Of a DNA stretch of 19,148 bases, positions 8,414-15,044 are shown one piece after another (position 1 is the stretch's first letter; the number at the start of each line of letters is the position of its first letter). The notes beneath the pieces are model-generated. The model had not been told where the DNA came from, did not search any database, and saw only the letters and a program-made list of their open reading frames with translations. The position numbers were made by a program, and so were the translations under genes. Source of the DNA: JAJPJQ01 sp036522615 (GTDB taxonomy: Bacteria; Desulfobacterota; Binatia; UBA9968); NCBI GenBank assembly GCA_036522615.1, contig DATDFN010000070.1:1-19148 (forward strand). Reading direction: 5' to 3'.

Positions 8414-8433
8414 GCGCCGCGTAAACGCGGCGC
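8414..8433 (-). terminator. strong GC-rich hairpin between HTH and binding-protein genes
   Basis: Perfect 8-bp arms GCGCCGCG and CGCGGCGC with a 4-nt TAAA loop, 21 nt past the stop of the HTH gene. On the minus strand it is followed by the T-containing TTCGATTT, which is not a clean T-tract. It could terminate or attenuate transcription from the HTH gene into the binding-protein and kinase genes. Confidence 0.45.
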
Positions 8434-8454
8434 CGCGGGGTCGACAAGGTGGAG

Positions 8455-8667
8455 TTATTTAAAATCGGCCCCGGCCTGCGAAAGTTCGGACTGCAGCGAG
8501 ACGAGGCGGCCGCTCGAGATCATCTTCAAGATCTCTTCTTTGCTGAAGCGCCAGCCGCCGCCGAACTTACGGCCCGGAATCAGGCCCTTGCGAGCGAGTT
8601 TATAAACCGTCCGCAAGTGGACCTGAAGCAGGTCTGCGACCTGTGAAGCTGTTAGTATTTGTTCCAC
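8455..8667 (-). CDS. small helix-turn-helix DNA-binding protein (excisionase/HTH_17 type)
   Basis: A 70-residue protein that is almost entirely one MerR/excisionase-like winged helix. The segment ILTASQVADLLQVHLRTVY is helix-turn-helix with the recognition helix starting at VHLRTVYKLARKG, followed by a wing with GRKFGGGWRF and then a C-terminal helix (SKEEILKMI). I place the start at the GTG at 8667 because a GGGAGG ribosome site lies exactly 8 nt before it; an in-frame ATG at 8694 has none. It is the first gene of the run leading to the binding protein and kinase, but a strong hairpin lies between. It may regulate those genes or itself: two copies of a 10-bp direct repeat sit just upstream. 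There is no integrase or phage gene nearby, so a phage excisionase role is unlikely. Confidence 0.85.
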   Translation of the reverse strand: MEQILTASQVADLLQVHLRTVYKLARKGLIPGRKFGGGWRFSKEEILKMISSGRLVSLQSELSQAGADFK

Positions 8668-8675
8668 TTTATTTG

Positions 8676-8681
8676 CCTCCC
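8676..8681 (-). promoter_or_regulatory. ribosome binding site fixing a GTG start
   Basis: On the minus strand GGGAGG is followed by an 8-nt spacer and then GTG at 8667. It supports the shorter form of the HTH protein over the ATG at 8694. Confidence 0.75.
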
Positions 8682-8701
8682 AAAGTTCTTGCATTTGCCC
8701 G

Positions 8702-8731
8702 TTTACGCCAAGTCAGCAGGATTTATGCCAA
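8702..8731 (-). repeat. paired 10-bp direct repeats upstream of the HTH gene
   Basis: TTTACGCCAA (8702-8711) and TTTATGCCAA (8722-8731) match at 9 of 10 positions with a 20-bp period, about two helical turns. They lie 35-64 bp upstream of the GTG of the HTH gene, where an operator would be expected. Function as a binding site for the HTH protein is inference. The rest of the 275-bp gap (8668-8942) shows only a weak stem-loop with arms GGCGAG and CTCGCC at 8868-8886, and no gene. Confidence 0.4.
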
Positions 8732-8942
8732 AGCCAAGGACCTGGTTTTGAGAAGCAAGTTACGGATATTTCAAACGATTCGATTTCGCCGATCGGCGTC
8801 TGGAAGACAAGATTCTGCCATTTCTGGGCGTGTAGACAAAATTTGTAACGCCCCGGGCTGGAATGTTGGCGAGCGGTGCTCTCGCCGGGTACCCCTCTCG
8901 GCCTGCTGGGAATATTTAGATGGGTGTGGAAATGGCGGGCGG

Positions 8943-9539
8943 CTACTTCTTCGCCTCGACGCGCCAGAGGTATAGCGTGTGCTCCCAGCCGGAGGAGTCT
9001 TTGATATGTTCTTCTCGGACCGGCTTCCAGTCGCCCATGTCGAAGTCGTGCGAAACGACGCGCGAGCCGGACTTCATCTGGCTCCAGATATTCGGCCTGA
9101 GCATCAAATTGACTTCCGGAAGGAGATACATCGTGAGCACGGAGGCGGGCGATAGATCGACGGTGCGAATATCCTGCTGGCGGATCTCGACGAGCTTTTC
9201 CACGCCAGCTTTTTTGATGTTCTCGTGCGACTCTTTGATGCGCTGCGGGTCGATCTCAAAGCCGATCGCCCTGACGCCATATTTTTTCGCTGCCGTGACG
9301 ACGATGCGGCCGTCGCCGGAGCCGAGGTCGTAGACGATATCGCCTTTTTTAACCTGGGCCATGTCGAGCATCTTCTCGACGACCTCCTGCGGCGTCGGAA
9401 CATACGGGACGATCTTCTTTGATTCTTCGTCCTGGGCCTGTGCGGCGGGAACGATGGCGTGGCGCGTCGGCAGCGATAGAACGCCGGCTGCCAGAAATGC
9501 CGACAATCCCACCCAAAGAAGCAGTCCCCGGTTTCTCAT
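8943..9539 (-). CDS. exported FAM173-like SAM-dependent methyltransferase
   Basis: A 198-residue class I methyltransferase. Residues 1-36 look like a cleavable signal peptide (RNR start, hydrophobic core 6-22, AQA-Q cleavage site). The catalytic domain follows: VPYVPTPQEVVEKML substrate-side motif (44-58), SAM-binding DLGSGDGR (71-78), acidic loop FEID (94-97, Glu95), QQDI (121-124) and a WKP segment (171-173). This pattern matches the FAM173/ATPSCKMT-ANTKMT lysine methyltransferase group, whose eukaryotic members are membrane-associated. An AGGAGG ribosome site lies 7-8 nt before the ATG. It lies 66 nt after the acyl-CoA synthetase gene, with a stem-loop between. A signal peptide on a SAM enzyme is odd because SAM is cytoplasmic: the segment may act as a membrane anchor instead. 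The substrate is unknown. Confidence 0.9.
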   Translation of the reverse strand: MRNRGLLLWVGLSAFLAAGVLSLPTRHAIVPAAQAQDEESKKIVPYVPTPQEVVEKMLDMAQVKKGDIVYDLGSGDGRIVVTAAKKYGVRAIGFEIDPQRIKESHENIKKAGVEKLVEIRQQDIRTVDLSPASVLTMYLLPEVNLMLRPNIWSQMKSGSRVVSHDFDMGDWKPVREEHIKDSSGWEHTLYLWRVEAKK

Positions 9540-9581
9540 CTCCCAACCTCCTGTTTTTCTTCAGCCGTTGGAAAGCTAACG

Positions 9582-9599
9582 GATACCCCGGGGGGTGTC
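9582..9599 (-). other. stem-loop after the acyl-CoA synthetase gene
   Basis: GATACCC pairs with GGGTGTC (7 bp including one wobble) around a 4-nt loop, 6 nt past the synthetase stop. No T-run follows. It may stabilise the upstream message or slow transcription; evidence is structural only. Confidence 0.3.
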
Positions 9600-9605
9600 A
9601 AGCAG

Positions 9606-11417
9606 CTATTCCGCGTCGGATCTGGGCCGGCGCGCCATCTCCTCGATGATGTTTTTGTAGCGTTCCCGAATGATCTGCCGCCGGAGCTTCAGCGTCGGTG
9701 TCACTTCGGCGTTCTCCATCGAGAAGCCGTGCGGCAGGATGCGAAAATTCCTTACGGCCTCGTACGCGGCCACGCGTCTATTAACGGCGCGGATGCGCTC
9801 TTTGACCAACGCCGCAACCCGCGGGTCTGTCGCGGCCTGTTCCGCGCCGCCGAGCTGAATGCCCTCTTTTTCGGCCCATTCGGCGAGGCTGGCGCGGTCG
9901 AGCGTCACGAGCGCCATCAGATGCCGCTCGCCGTCGCCCAGCACCATCGCTTCGTCGATCAGCGGGTCGGCTTTGATGAGGCCTTCGATCATCTGCGGCG
10001 CGACCTTCTTTCCGCCCGAGGTCACGATCAAATCTTTCTTGCGGTCCGTGATGCTTAGGAAGCCGTCGGCGTCGATCGCGCCGATGTCGCCGGTGTGAAG
10101 CCAGCCGTCGGCATCGAGCGCCTCGCGCGTGCTCGCCGCGTCGCGAAAGTAGCCTTTCATGATGTTCAAGCCGCGCAGCAGGATTTCGCCGTCCTCCGCC
10201 GTGCGGCAGTCGACGCCGGGAAGCGCCGGGCCGACGGTGCCGAATTTGTAATGCCAGGGGCGATTCACATGTGAGACGGTCGAGGATTCGGTCAATCCGT
10301 AACCCTGTAAAATCAGGATGCCAACCGAATGAAAAAAGCGCGCGATGTCCTCGGCGAGCGCGGCGCCGCCCGAGACCGCGAAGCGCAGGCGGCCGCCGAA
10401 CGCCTCGTGGATGCGCGCGAAGACGAGGCGGGTCGCGAGGCGATGCGCGAGCCGAAGCGAGGCCGGCAGGGGCTCTTTAGCGCTTTGATAACGGCTCCAG
10501 CGCGCGCCGACCGACACCGCCCAGCGGAAAATTGCCCGGCGAACGGCGCCGGCGGAATCGGCCCTGGAGCGAATGCGCTCGTAGGCGTTCTCGTAAATTC
10601 GCGGCACGGAGATAAGAATCGTCGGCCGGAGCTCCGGTAAATCCTTGGCGATCGTCTCGAGCGAGCGCGCGATCCCGCAGGTGAGCCCCTGCGCGACGAC
10701 GAAAAAATGTTCGACGCGGCCGAGCGAATGCGCCAGCGGCAAAAACAGCATGTCGGAATCGTTTTCATCGCAGCCGATCGCCGCCGCCGCGGCTTCGACC
10801 ATAAAAAGATAATGACGATGGGTCGTGAGCACGCCTTTGGGCTCGCCCGTCGTCCCGGAAGTATAGATGATCGTAAGGTCGTCGTCGGGACCGAGCGCGG
10901 CGGCGGTCTTCGCGAAGCGATCGGAGCCGGCCGCGAGTTCTGTTCCCGCACGCTCGAGCTCGGCGAGCGAGACGACGGGCGGCGCGTGCTCCGGCGCCTC
11001 CGCCGCGGTATCGCCGTCCACGACGACGATGAGCCGCACGTCGGAAGGGACTTCGCCGAGCCGCTTTATCCTGTCGGTCGAGTCGACGAACAGCACGACG
11101 GCCCCGGAATGCGCGATAATATTCGCCGCCTGAGCGGCTGTGCTCGACGCGTAAACGGGTACCGTGAGCGCGCCGAGACAGATATTCGCCCAGTCCGCCA
11201 GGCACCACTCGACTCGATTCGGAAAAAAGAGCGCGACGCGATCGCCCTTAACGACGCCGCGCGCGGCCAAGCCGAGCGCGATCGCGCCCACGCGTCCCCG
11301 CGCGTCGCGCCAGCTCATCGCTCGCCATCGTCCGCCGGAATGAAAGCGGTAGAGAGCGCGATCGCCAAAGCGATCGGCCTGCGCGAGGAACATTTCTGCG
11401 AGACTTCGGTGCTTCAC
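9606..11417 (-). CDS. long-chain fatty-acid--CoA ligase (AMP-forming)
   Basis: A 603-residue acyl-CoA synthetase of the adenylate-forming superfamily, activating a fatty acid with ATP and then CoA. Motifs seen: P-loop-like YTSGTTGEPKG (185-195), QGYGLTE (371-377), HTGD (441-444), DRKKD (458-462) and the GGKKVAPQ hinge region (468-475). The length and the C-terminal QIIRERYKNIIEEM end match the FadD15-like long-chain group. The first codon is GTG and no ribosome site is evident. It is divergent from coaE with 79 nt between, and is followed by the methyltransferase gene. The pairing of a CoA-using ligase with a CoA-biosynthesis gene may be coincidental. The chain-length preference is inferred from the subfamily only. 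Confidence 0.95.
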   Translation of the reverse strand: MKHRSLAEMFLAQADRFGDRALYRFHSGGRWRAMSWRDARGRVGAIALGLAARGVVKGDRVALFFPNRVEWCLADWANICLGALTVPVYASSTAAQAANIIAHSGAVVLFVDSTDRIKRLGEVPSDVRLIVVVDGDTAAEAPEHAPPVVSLAELERAGTELAAGSDRFAKTAAALGPDDDLTIIYTSGTTGEPKGVLTTHRHYLFMVEAAAAAIGCDENDSDMLFLPLAHSLGRVEHFFVVAQGLTCGIARSLETIAKDLPELRPTILISVPRIYENAYERIRSRADSAGAVRRAIFRWAVSVGARWSRYQSAKEPLPASLRLAHRLATRLVFARIHEAFGGRLRFAVSGGAALAEDIARFFHSVGILILQGYGLTESSTVSHVNRPWHYKFGTVGPALPGVDCRTAEDGEILLRGLNIMKGYFRDAASTREALDADGWLHTGDIGAIDADGFLSITDRKKDLIVTSGGKKVAPQMIEGLIKADPLIDEAMVLGDGERHLMALVTLDRASLAEWAEKEGIQLGGAEQAATDPRVAALVKERIRAVNRRVAAYEAVRNFRILPHGFSMENAEVTPTLKLRRQIIRERYKNIIEEMARRPRSDAE

Positions 11418-11496
11418 GGCGACAAGTTAACGCAGCATGCGCGTCGAAGCCAACAGCTTTCTTGCAAGCGCATCATCTTTCTGCCATTAGTAAACC

Positions 11497-12111
11497 GTGA
11501 AGCTCGTCGGGTTGACCGGTGGAATCGCAACAGGAAAGAGCACCGTCGCCGCGATGCTCCGCGAGTTCGGCGCCAAGATCATCAACGCCGACGATCTGGC
11601 GCGGGTCATCGTCCAGCCCGGCAAAGAAGCCTGGAAAGAAATCGTCGCCGCCTTCGGCAACGACATTCTCCGCCCAGACAAGACGATCGATCGCGATAAG
11701 CTCCGGAAACTCATCTTCGAAGACGACAAAGCGCGCGCGAAGCTCGACTCGATCGCCCATCCACGCATCCGCGCGTTGGCGCTCGCGCGCGCGCAGGAGC
11801 TCGCGGCCAAGGGATCGGAGGTCGTTATCTACGAAGCGCCGCTGCTTTTTGAAAACGAGGCGCACGCCTGGCTGAGCCCGATCGTCGTCGTCTCCTGCGA
11901 GGACGCGACGCAGCGGCAGCGGCTCAAGGCCCGCGACCGGCTTAACGATTTCGAGATCGATCAGCACGTGCAGGCGCAAATGCCGCTCGCGCAAAAAAAA
12001 GCCTTGGCCGATTACGTGATCGAAAACGACGGCGATTTGGACGATCTCAAGCGCCAGGTGCGCGACGTGTGGACGAAAGTATCGGGCGCCAAACAGTCGG
12101 CGATCCGGTAA
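11497..12111 (+). CDS. coaE: dephospho-CoA kinase
   Basis: A 204-residue kinase catalysing the last step of CoA biosynthesis, ATP-dependent phosphorylation of the 3'-hydroxyl of dephospho-CoA. It has the Walker A motif GGIATGKS (8-15), the NADDLAR segment (30-36) that follows in the family, the DKLRKLIFED and HPRIRAL segments of the lid region, and EAPLLFE near residue 114. The C-terminus (ADYVIENDGDLDDL) is typical. The length is normal. The first codon is GTG and no good ribosome site precedes it. It ends 9 nt before the end of the convergent efp gene, with GGGCGC and GCGCCC arms (12084-12089, 12112-12117) around the stop that could act weakly on both transcripts. Confidence 0.95.
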   Translation: MKLVGLTGGIATGKSTVAAMLREFGAKIINADDLARVIVQPGKEAWKEIVAAFGNDILRPDKTIDRDKLRKLIFEDDKARAKLDSIAHPRIRALALARAQELAAKGSEVVIYEAPLLFENEAHAWLSPIVVVSCEDATQRQRLKARDRLNDFEIDQHVQAQMPLAQKKALADYVIENDGDLDDLKRQVRDVWTKVSGAKQSAIR

Positions 12112-12120
12112 GCGCCCTTC

Positions 12121-12681
12121 TCACTTGATTCTTTCCAGATAAGTTCCTTCCGACGGATCCACGCGGACCTTGTCCCCCACCTGAACGAACGGCGGCACCT
12201 GTATCGTCACCCCGGTCTCGAGTTTGGCCGGTTTGTAAGAGGCGCTCGCGGTGGCGCCTCTGAGGCTGGGTTCGGTGTCCACAACCTCGAGGTCGACCGT
12301 CGACGGCGGGCTGATGCCGACAGGCCGGCCATCGAAGAACTCGATTTCCACGATCTGGTTCGGCAGCAGGTAATTCAATAACTCGCCGATCTCTTCCGCC
12401 GGCAGCGACATCTGCTCGTAATTCTCCGTGTCCATGAAGGTGTGGAGATCGCCCTCGGCGTAGAGATACTGCATTTTGCGCGTCTCCATCGTCGCCTGCT
12501 CGAGCCGGTCTTCCGAGCGGAACTTCTTCTCGGTGCCGATGCCGGTCTTCAAATTCTTCATCTTGGTCTGCATGAAGCCGCGCTTGTTGCCCGGAGTCAG
12601 GTGATGGATCGCCGTCACGCGAAAAAGATCGCCCTCGTAGATGATAATCATGCCCGGTCTCAGCTGGGTCGCCTGGATCAT
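12121..12681 (-). CDS. efp: translation elongation factor P, atypical tip loop
   Basis: A 186-residue EF-P, which binds ribosomes stalled at proline runs and speeds peptide bond formation. All three beta-barrel domains are present: domain I (1-65), a middle domain (about 66-126) and a C-terminal OB domain (127-186) with the family signature region around ETGVTIQVPPFVQVGD. The tip loop reads TPGNKRGF, so the position that is modified Lys34 in E. coli or Arg32 in Pseudomonas is Asn32, with Lys33 and Arg34 next to it. A hydroxylysine or rhamnose modification at that site is therefore not possible. No EpmA, EpmB or EarP gene is in the window. AGAGGGG lies about 6 nt before the ATG. It is convergent with coaE. 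Confidence 0.97.
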   Translation of the reverse strand: MIQATQLRPGMIIIYEGDLFRVTAIHHLTPGNKRGFMQTKMKNLKTGIGTEKKFRSEDRLEQATMETRKMQYLYAEGDLHTFMDTENYEQMSLPAEEIGELLNYLLPNQIVEIEFFDGRPVGISPPSTVDLEVVDTEPSLRGATASASYKPAKLETGVTIQVPPFVQVGDKVRVDPSEGTYLERIK

Positions 12682-12697
12682 GTATTCCCCTCTCAGA

Positions 12698-12725
12698 ATA
12701 TTACTGGAACATTAATACATGTCTT
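12698..12725 (-). promoter_or_regulatory. candidate sigma-70-like promoter for efp
   Basis: On the minus strand AAGACA (4 of 6 to TTGACA) is followed after 16 nt by TAATAT (4 of 6 to TATAAT). The -10 box ends 16 nt before the efp ATG, so the leader would be only about 9 nt. Matches are modest. Confidence 0.3.
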
Positions 12726-12844
12726 AAATCGCTGCCGGAATCAAGGAAGCGGGCGGTTCCAAGGGGCGCATAGAACGGCCGCGGATAGAGCGTTCCGAGT
12801 CTGCTTGGCAAAATGTAGACGGAAGGTTAACGAGACATCAACCG

Positions 12845-12872
12845 CTGGATTCCCGCTTTCGCGGGAATTGAC
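12845..12872. repeat. REP-like palindromic element
   Basis: An imperfect element of the form CTGGATTCCCGC-TTTC-GCGGGAATTGAC. The core (12849-12868) is a perfect 8-bp stem with a 4-nt TTTC loop. I recognise this as the widespread dispersed extragenic palindrome with GCGGGAAT arms found in many bacterial genomes. It sits in the 263-nt gap between efp and the glutamate dehydrogenase gene, which holds no other gene. Only one copy is in the window. Confidence 0.6.
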
Positions 12873-12882
12873 TTAAAGAGGC

Positions 12883-12915
12883 CGCAGAAATCTGCGCTTA
12901 GTTTTTAAGCCTTTT
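12883..12915. other. two adjacent small stem-loops downstream of the dehydrogenase gene
   Basis: CGCAG and CTGCG arms around AAAT (12883-12896), then GCTTA and TAAGC arms around a GTTTT loop (12896-12910), then CTTTTT on the plus strand. These lie 30-60 nt past the dehydrogenase stop. They may help end transcription, but the stems are short and the T-run is on the plus strand, where no gene reads in. Confidence 0.25.
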
Positions 12916-12944
12916 TCGCAGTTATTCATCGACGGTCAGCGCCG

Positions 12945-14213
12945 CTATGCATACAATCCCCGCCACAGCATGGCACGGGAGACGCGCTCGACGCCGATCA
13001 TGAGCGCCGCCAGGCGCATATCGACGTTTTCATTCCGACTCATGTCGAGCACTTCGTAAAATGCCTTGATCAGGATCGCGCTCAATTTCTTGTTGATTTC
13101 CTCTTCGGTCCAGAAAAAATTCTGCAGGTCCTGCACCCATTCGAAGTACGAGACGATGACGCCGCCGGCGTTGGCGAGCACGTCGGGAATGACGAAGATT
13201 CCCTTCTCTTTGAGGATCGCGTCGGCGTCCAGCGTCGTCGGACCGTTCGCGCCTTCGGCCAAAAGCCGGCATTTGAGCCTCGGCGCGTTGTCGGCCGTGA
13301 TCTGCATGCCGAGCGCCGCCGGCACGAGGATGTCGCACCGGAGCTCCAGCAGCTCGGCATTCGTAATGCGCTCGCCGTGCGGGCAGCCGTCGAGCGTGAA
13401 GGTTTTTGATTTTTTCGTCACGTAGTCGATGACGCTCTGGATCGGCAGGCCTTTGGGATCGTAGCGACCGCCGGTTTTGTCGGAGATGCCAACGATCTTG
13501 ACGCCCACATCGGCCAGCTCCTTCGCGGCGACCGAGCCGACATTGCCGAAGCCCTGCACCGCGGCGGTCGCGCCGACAAGATCCATATTCAAATGCTTCG
13601 CCGCCTCGGTGATCATGTAGACGACGCCGCGGCCCGTCGCCTCGCGGCGTCCGACCGTGCCGCCGATCGCGACCGGCTTGCCTGTGACGACGCCCGGCAC
13701 GGCGTGGCCTTTGTGCTGGCTGTACGTGTCCATTACCCAAGCCATGACCTGCTCGTCTGTTCCCATGTCCGGCGCGGGCACGTCGACCTCCGGCCCGATG
13801 ATGTTGAGAATCTCCGCCGTATAACGGCGCGTGAGCCCTTGGAGCTCGGGACGCGACAGCTCGGTCGGATCGCACGATACGCCGCCCTTCGCGCCGCCGA
13901 GCGGCAGGCCCGCGAGCGCGCATTTCCACGTCATCCACATCGCCAGGGCGGACACCTCGCCCAGATTCACATCGGGATGATAGCGAATACCTCCCTTAAA
14001 CGGCCCGAGCGTGTCGTTGTGCTGCACGCGATAGCCGGTGAACACCTGCACTCGCCCGGTGTCGCGCATGACGGGCACGCTCACGATGAGCGCGCGGTCC
14101 GGCCGCCGCAGCCGCTCGGCCACGTTTTTATCGAGATTCAATTTCCCCGCGGCGGTCTCGAACTGCTTGACCGCCATCTCGCTCGCCGGGCTGCGCCACT
14201 CGACGGTTGCCAT
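12945..14213 (-). CDS. glutamate dehydrogenase (Glu/Leu/Phe/Val family)
   Basis: A 422-residue dehydrogenase interconverting glutamate and 2-oxoglutarate with ammonium. Active-site residues are present: Lys73 in PFKGGIRYHP, Lys97, catalytic Lys109 in GLPLGGAKGG, and Asp149 in PAPDMGTD. The Rossmann nucleotide motif GFGNVG is at 221-226. The length fits the hexameric catabolic NAD-linked group, but coenzyme choice cannot be settled by eye. GGAGG lies 7 nt before the ATG. It lies 88 nt after the HIT gene, with inverted repeats between, so it may be a separate transcription unit or the last member of the block upstream. Glutamate specificity is likely rather than certain, since Leu or Phe enzymes share the fold; the well-conserved GGIRYHP context favours glutamate. 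Confidence 0.95.
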   Translation of the reverse strand: MATVEWRSPASEMAVKQFETAAGKLNLDKNVAERLRRPDRALIVSVPVMRDTGRVQVFTGYRVQHNDTLGPFKGGIRYHPDVNLGEVSALAMWMTWKCALAGLPLGGAKGGVSCDPTELSRPELQGLTRRYTAEILNIIGPEVDVPAPDMGTDEQVMAWVMDTYSQHKGHAVPGVVTGKPVAIGGTVGRREATGRGVVYMITEAAKHLNMDLVGATAAVQGFGNVGSVAAKELADVGVKIVGISDKTGGRYDPKGLPIQSVIDYVTKKSKTFTLDGCPHGERITNAELLELRCDILVPAALGMQITADNAPRLKCRLLAEGANGPTTLDADAILKEKGIFVIPDVLANAGGVIVSYFEWVQDLQNFFWTEEEINKKLSAILIKAFYEVLDMSRNENVDMRLAALMIGVERVSRAMLWRGLYA

Positions 14214-14243
14214 TAATAAACCTCCGAGTTTCTATCTCAGGTT

Positions 14244-14301
14244 TCAAGTTTCTGGTCGGATTTTAACTCGAAACTTGAGACTTGTAACGTAAAACTTTTA
14301 C
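14244..14301. repeat. inverted repeats between HIT and dehydrogenase genes
   Basis: TCAAGTTTC (14244-14252) pairs with GAAACTTGA (14270-14278) around a 17-nt loop, with partial matches further out. A second, perfect 13-nt palindrome, GTAAAA-C-TTTTAC (14289-14301), abuts the HIT stop codon. The region is AT-rich compared with the genes around it. It could be an end-of-transcript structure for the HIT block or a degenerate mobile palindrome. Confidence 0.4.
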
Positions 14302-14646
14302 TTATCCCGGCGGCCAGGAGAAATGCCGGCCGCCGAGAAGATGGAAATGGATGTGAAATACCGTCTGGCCGGCGTTGGCCCCGCAGTTGATCACGACACG
14401 GTAGCCGTCTTTCGCAACGCCTTCCTGCTCAGCGAGGCGGTTCGCGACGGCGTGGATCGCGCCGACGAGATCGTGATCTTCCTTCTGAAGATCCGCCAAC
14501 ATCGCGACGTGCTTCACGGGCACGATGAGAATGTGAACGGGCGCCTGCGGCCGTACGTCGCGAAACGCGACGATCCGGTCGTCGCGATAAACGATGTCGC
14601 CCTTGATTTTCCCCTCGATAATCCCGCAGAAAAGGCAGTCGGCCAT
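14302..14646 (-). CDS. HIT (histidine triad) family protein, HINT-like
   Basis: A 114-residue HIT protein, a nucleoside phosphoramidate or dinucleotide hydrolase of the HINT group, cytoplasmic. The catalytic triad motif is HIHFHLL with His98, His100 and His102. A CLFC pair at residues 4-7 is the usual N-terminal zinc-type feature, followed by GDIVYRDDRIVAF and VHILIVPVKHV, both typical of HINT. GGGAGG lies 6-7 nt before the ATG. It starts 16 nt after the soluble Rieske gene and closes a compact minus-strand block. The substrate in vivo is unknown. Confidence 0.95.
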   Translation of the reverse strand: MADCLFCGIIEGKIKGDIVYRDDRIVAFRDVRPQAPVHILIVPVKHVAMLADLQKEDHDLVGAIHAVANRLAEQEGVAKDGYRVVINCGANAGQTVFHIHFHLLGGRHFSWPPG

Positions 14647-14662
14647 ACGAGCCTCCCTCGCT

Positions 14663-15043
14663 TCAGTCGTCGTCCAGCTCTTCCGGACACACTGCGTAAA
14701 TCTTTTCCCGCCCGATCTCGAGCGCGATACGTTGAAGAAACGCGCCGAGACACGGCCCCCAGACGCACTCGCCGGTCTTGGGCTCGTAGGTCGCGCCGTG
14801 ATTGGCGCAGATGAGATAGCGTCCGTCCTCCGTGAAAAAGCGGTTGTCGACCCAATCGAGCGTCAGCGCAATGTGTCGGCAGCGGTTCACGTACGCGTAA
14901 TGCGCGCCCTCGAAATTGACGATAAACGCCTCGACCGCACGGCCGCCCGGCTTGAGAATAAATTTCTTCGTCGTGCCCGGCGCCAGCTCGCCCAGGCGCG
15001 CGACGAGCTTTCGCTCGTTTGCTTTTTTGGTCTTCGACTCCAT
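14663..15043 (-). CDS. Rieske [2Fe-2S] ferredoxin-like protein, soluble
   Basis: A 126-residue single-domain Rieske protein. Cluster ligands are Cys55-x-His57 (NRCRH) and Cys79-x2-His82 (ICANHGATY). A further conserved Cys pair, C93 and C98 in ECVWGPC, follows. There is no signal peptide or transmembrane segment, so it is probably a cytoplasmic electron carrier. It is a clear paralog of the gene immediately upstream, sharing AYVNRCRH, FFTEDG, HGA-Y-P and C-V-x-G-P-C. Its ATG is one nucleotide after the stop of that gene, so the pair is translationally coupled. No oxygenase large subunit (non-heme iron domain) is fused or adjacent, so it is not a ring-hydroxylating enzyme itself. Redox partners are unknown; the DUF2236 oxygenase in the same block is a candidate. 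Confidence 0.92.
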   Translation of the reverse strand: MESKTKKANERKLVARLGELAPGTTKKFILKPGGRAVEAFIVNFEGAHYAYVNRCRHIALTLDWVDNRFFTEDGRYLICANHGATYEPKTGECVWGPCLGAFLQRIALEIGREKIYAVCPEELDDD

Positions 15044-15044
15044 T

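Noticed and set aside
8836..8846. Short palindrome ACAAA-A-TTTGT
   Set aside because: Five-base arms are common by chance, and it sits at no clear position relative to a gene start.
11462..11490. Possible promoter for coaE (TTGCAA, 17 nt, CATTAG)
   Set aside because: The spacing is right but the -10 box matches only 3 of 6, so it is not better than chance.
10707..11699. 330-codon plus-strand open frame across the acyl-CoA synthetase start
   Set aside because: It is antisense to the synthetase and overlaps coaE in another frame; the translation is low in complexity and Arg-rich.
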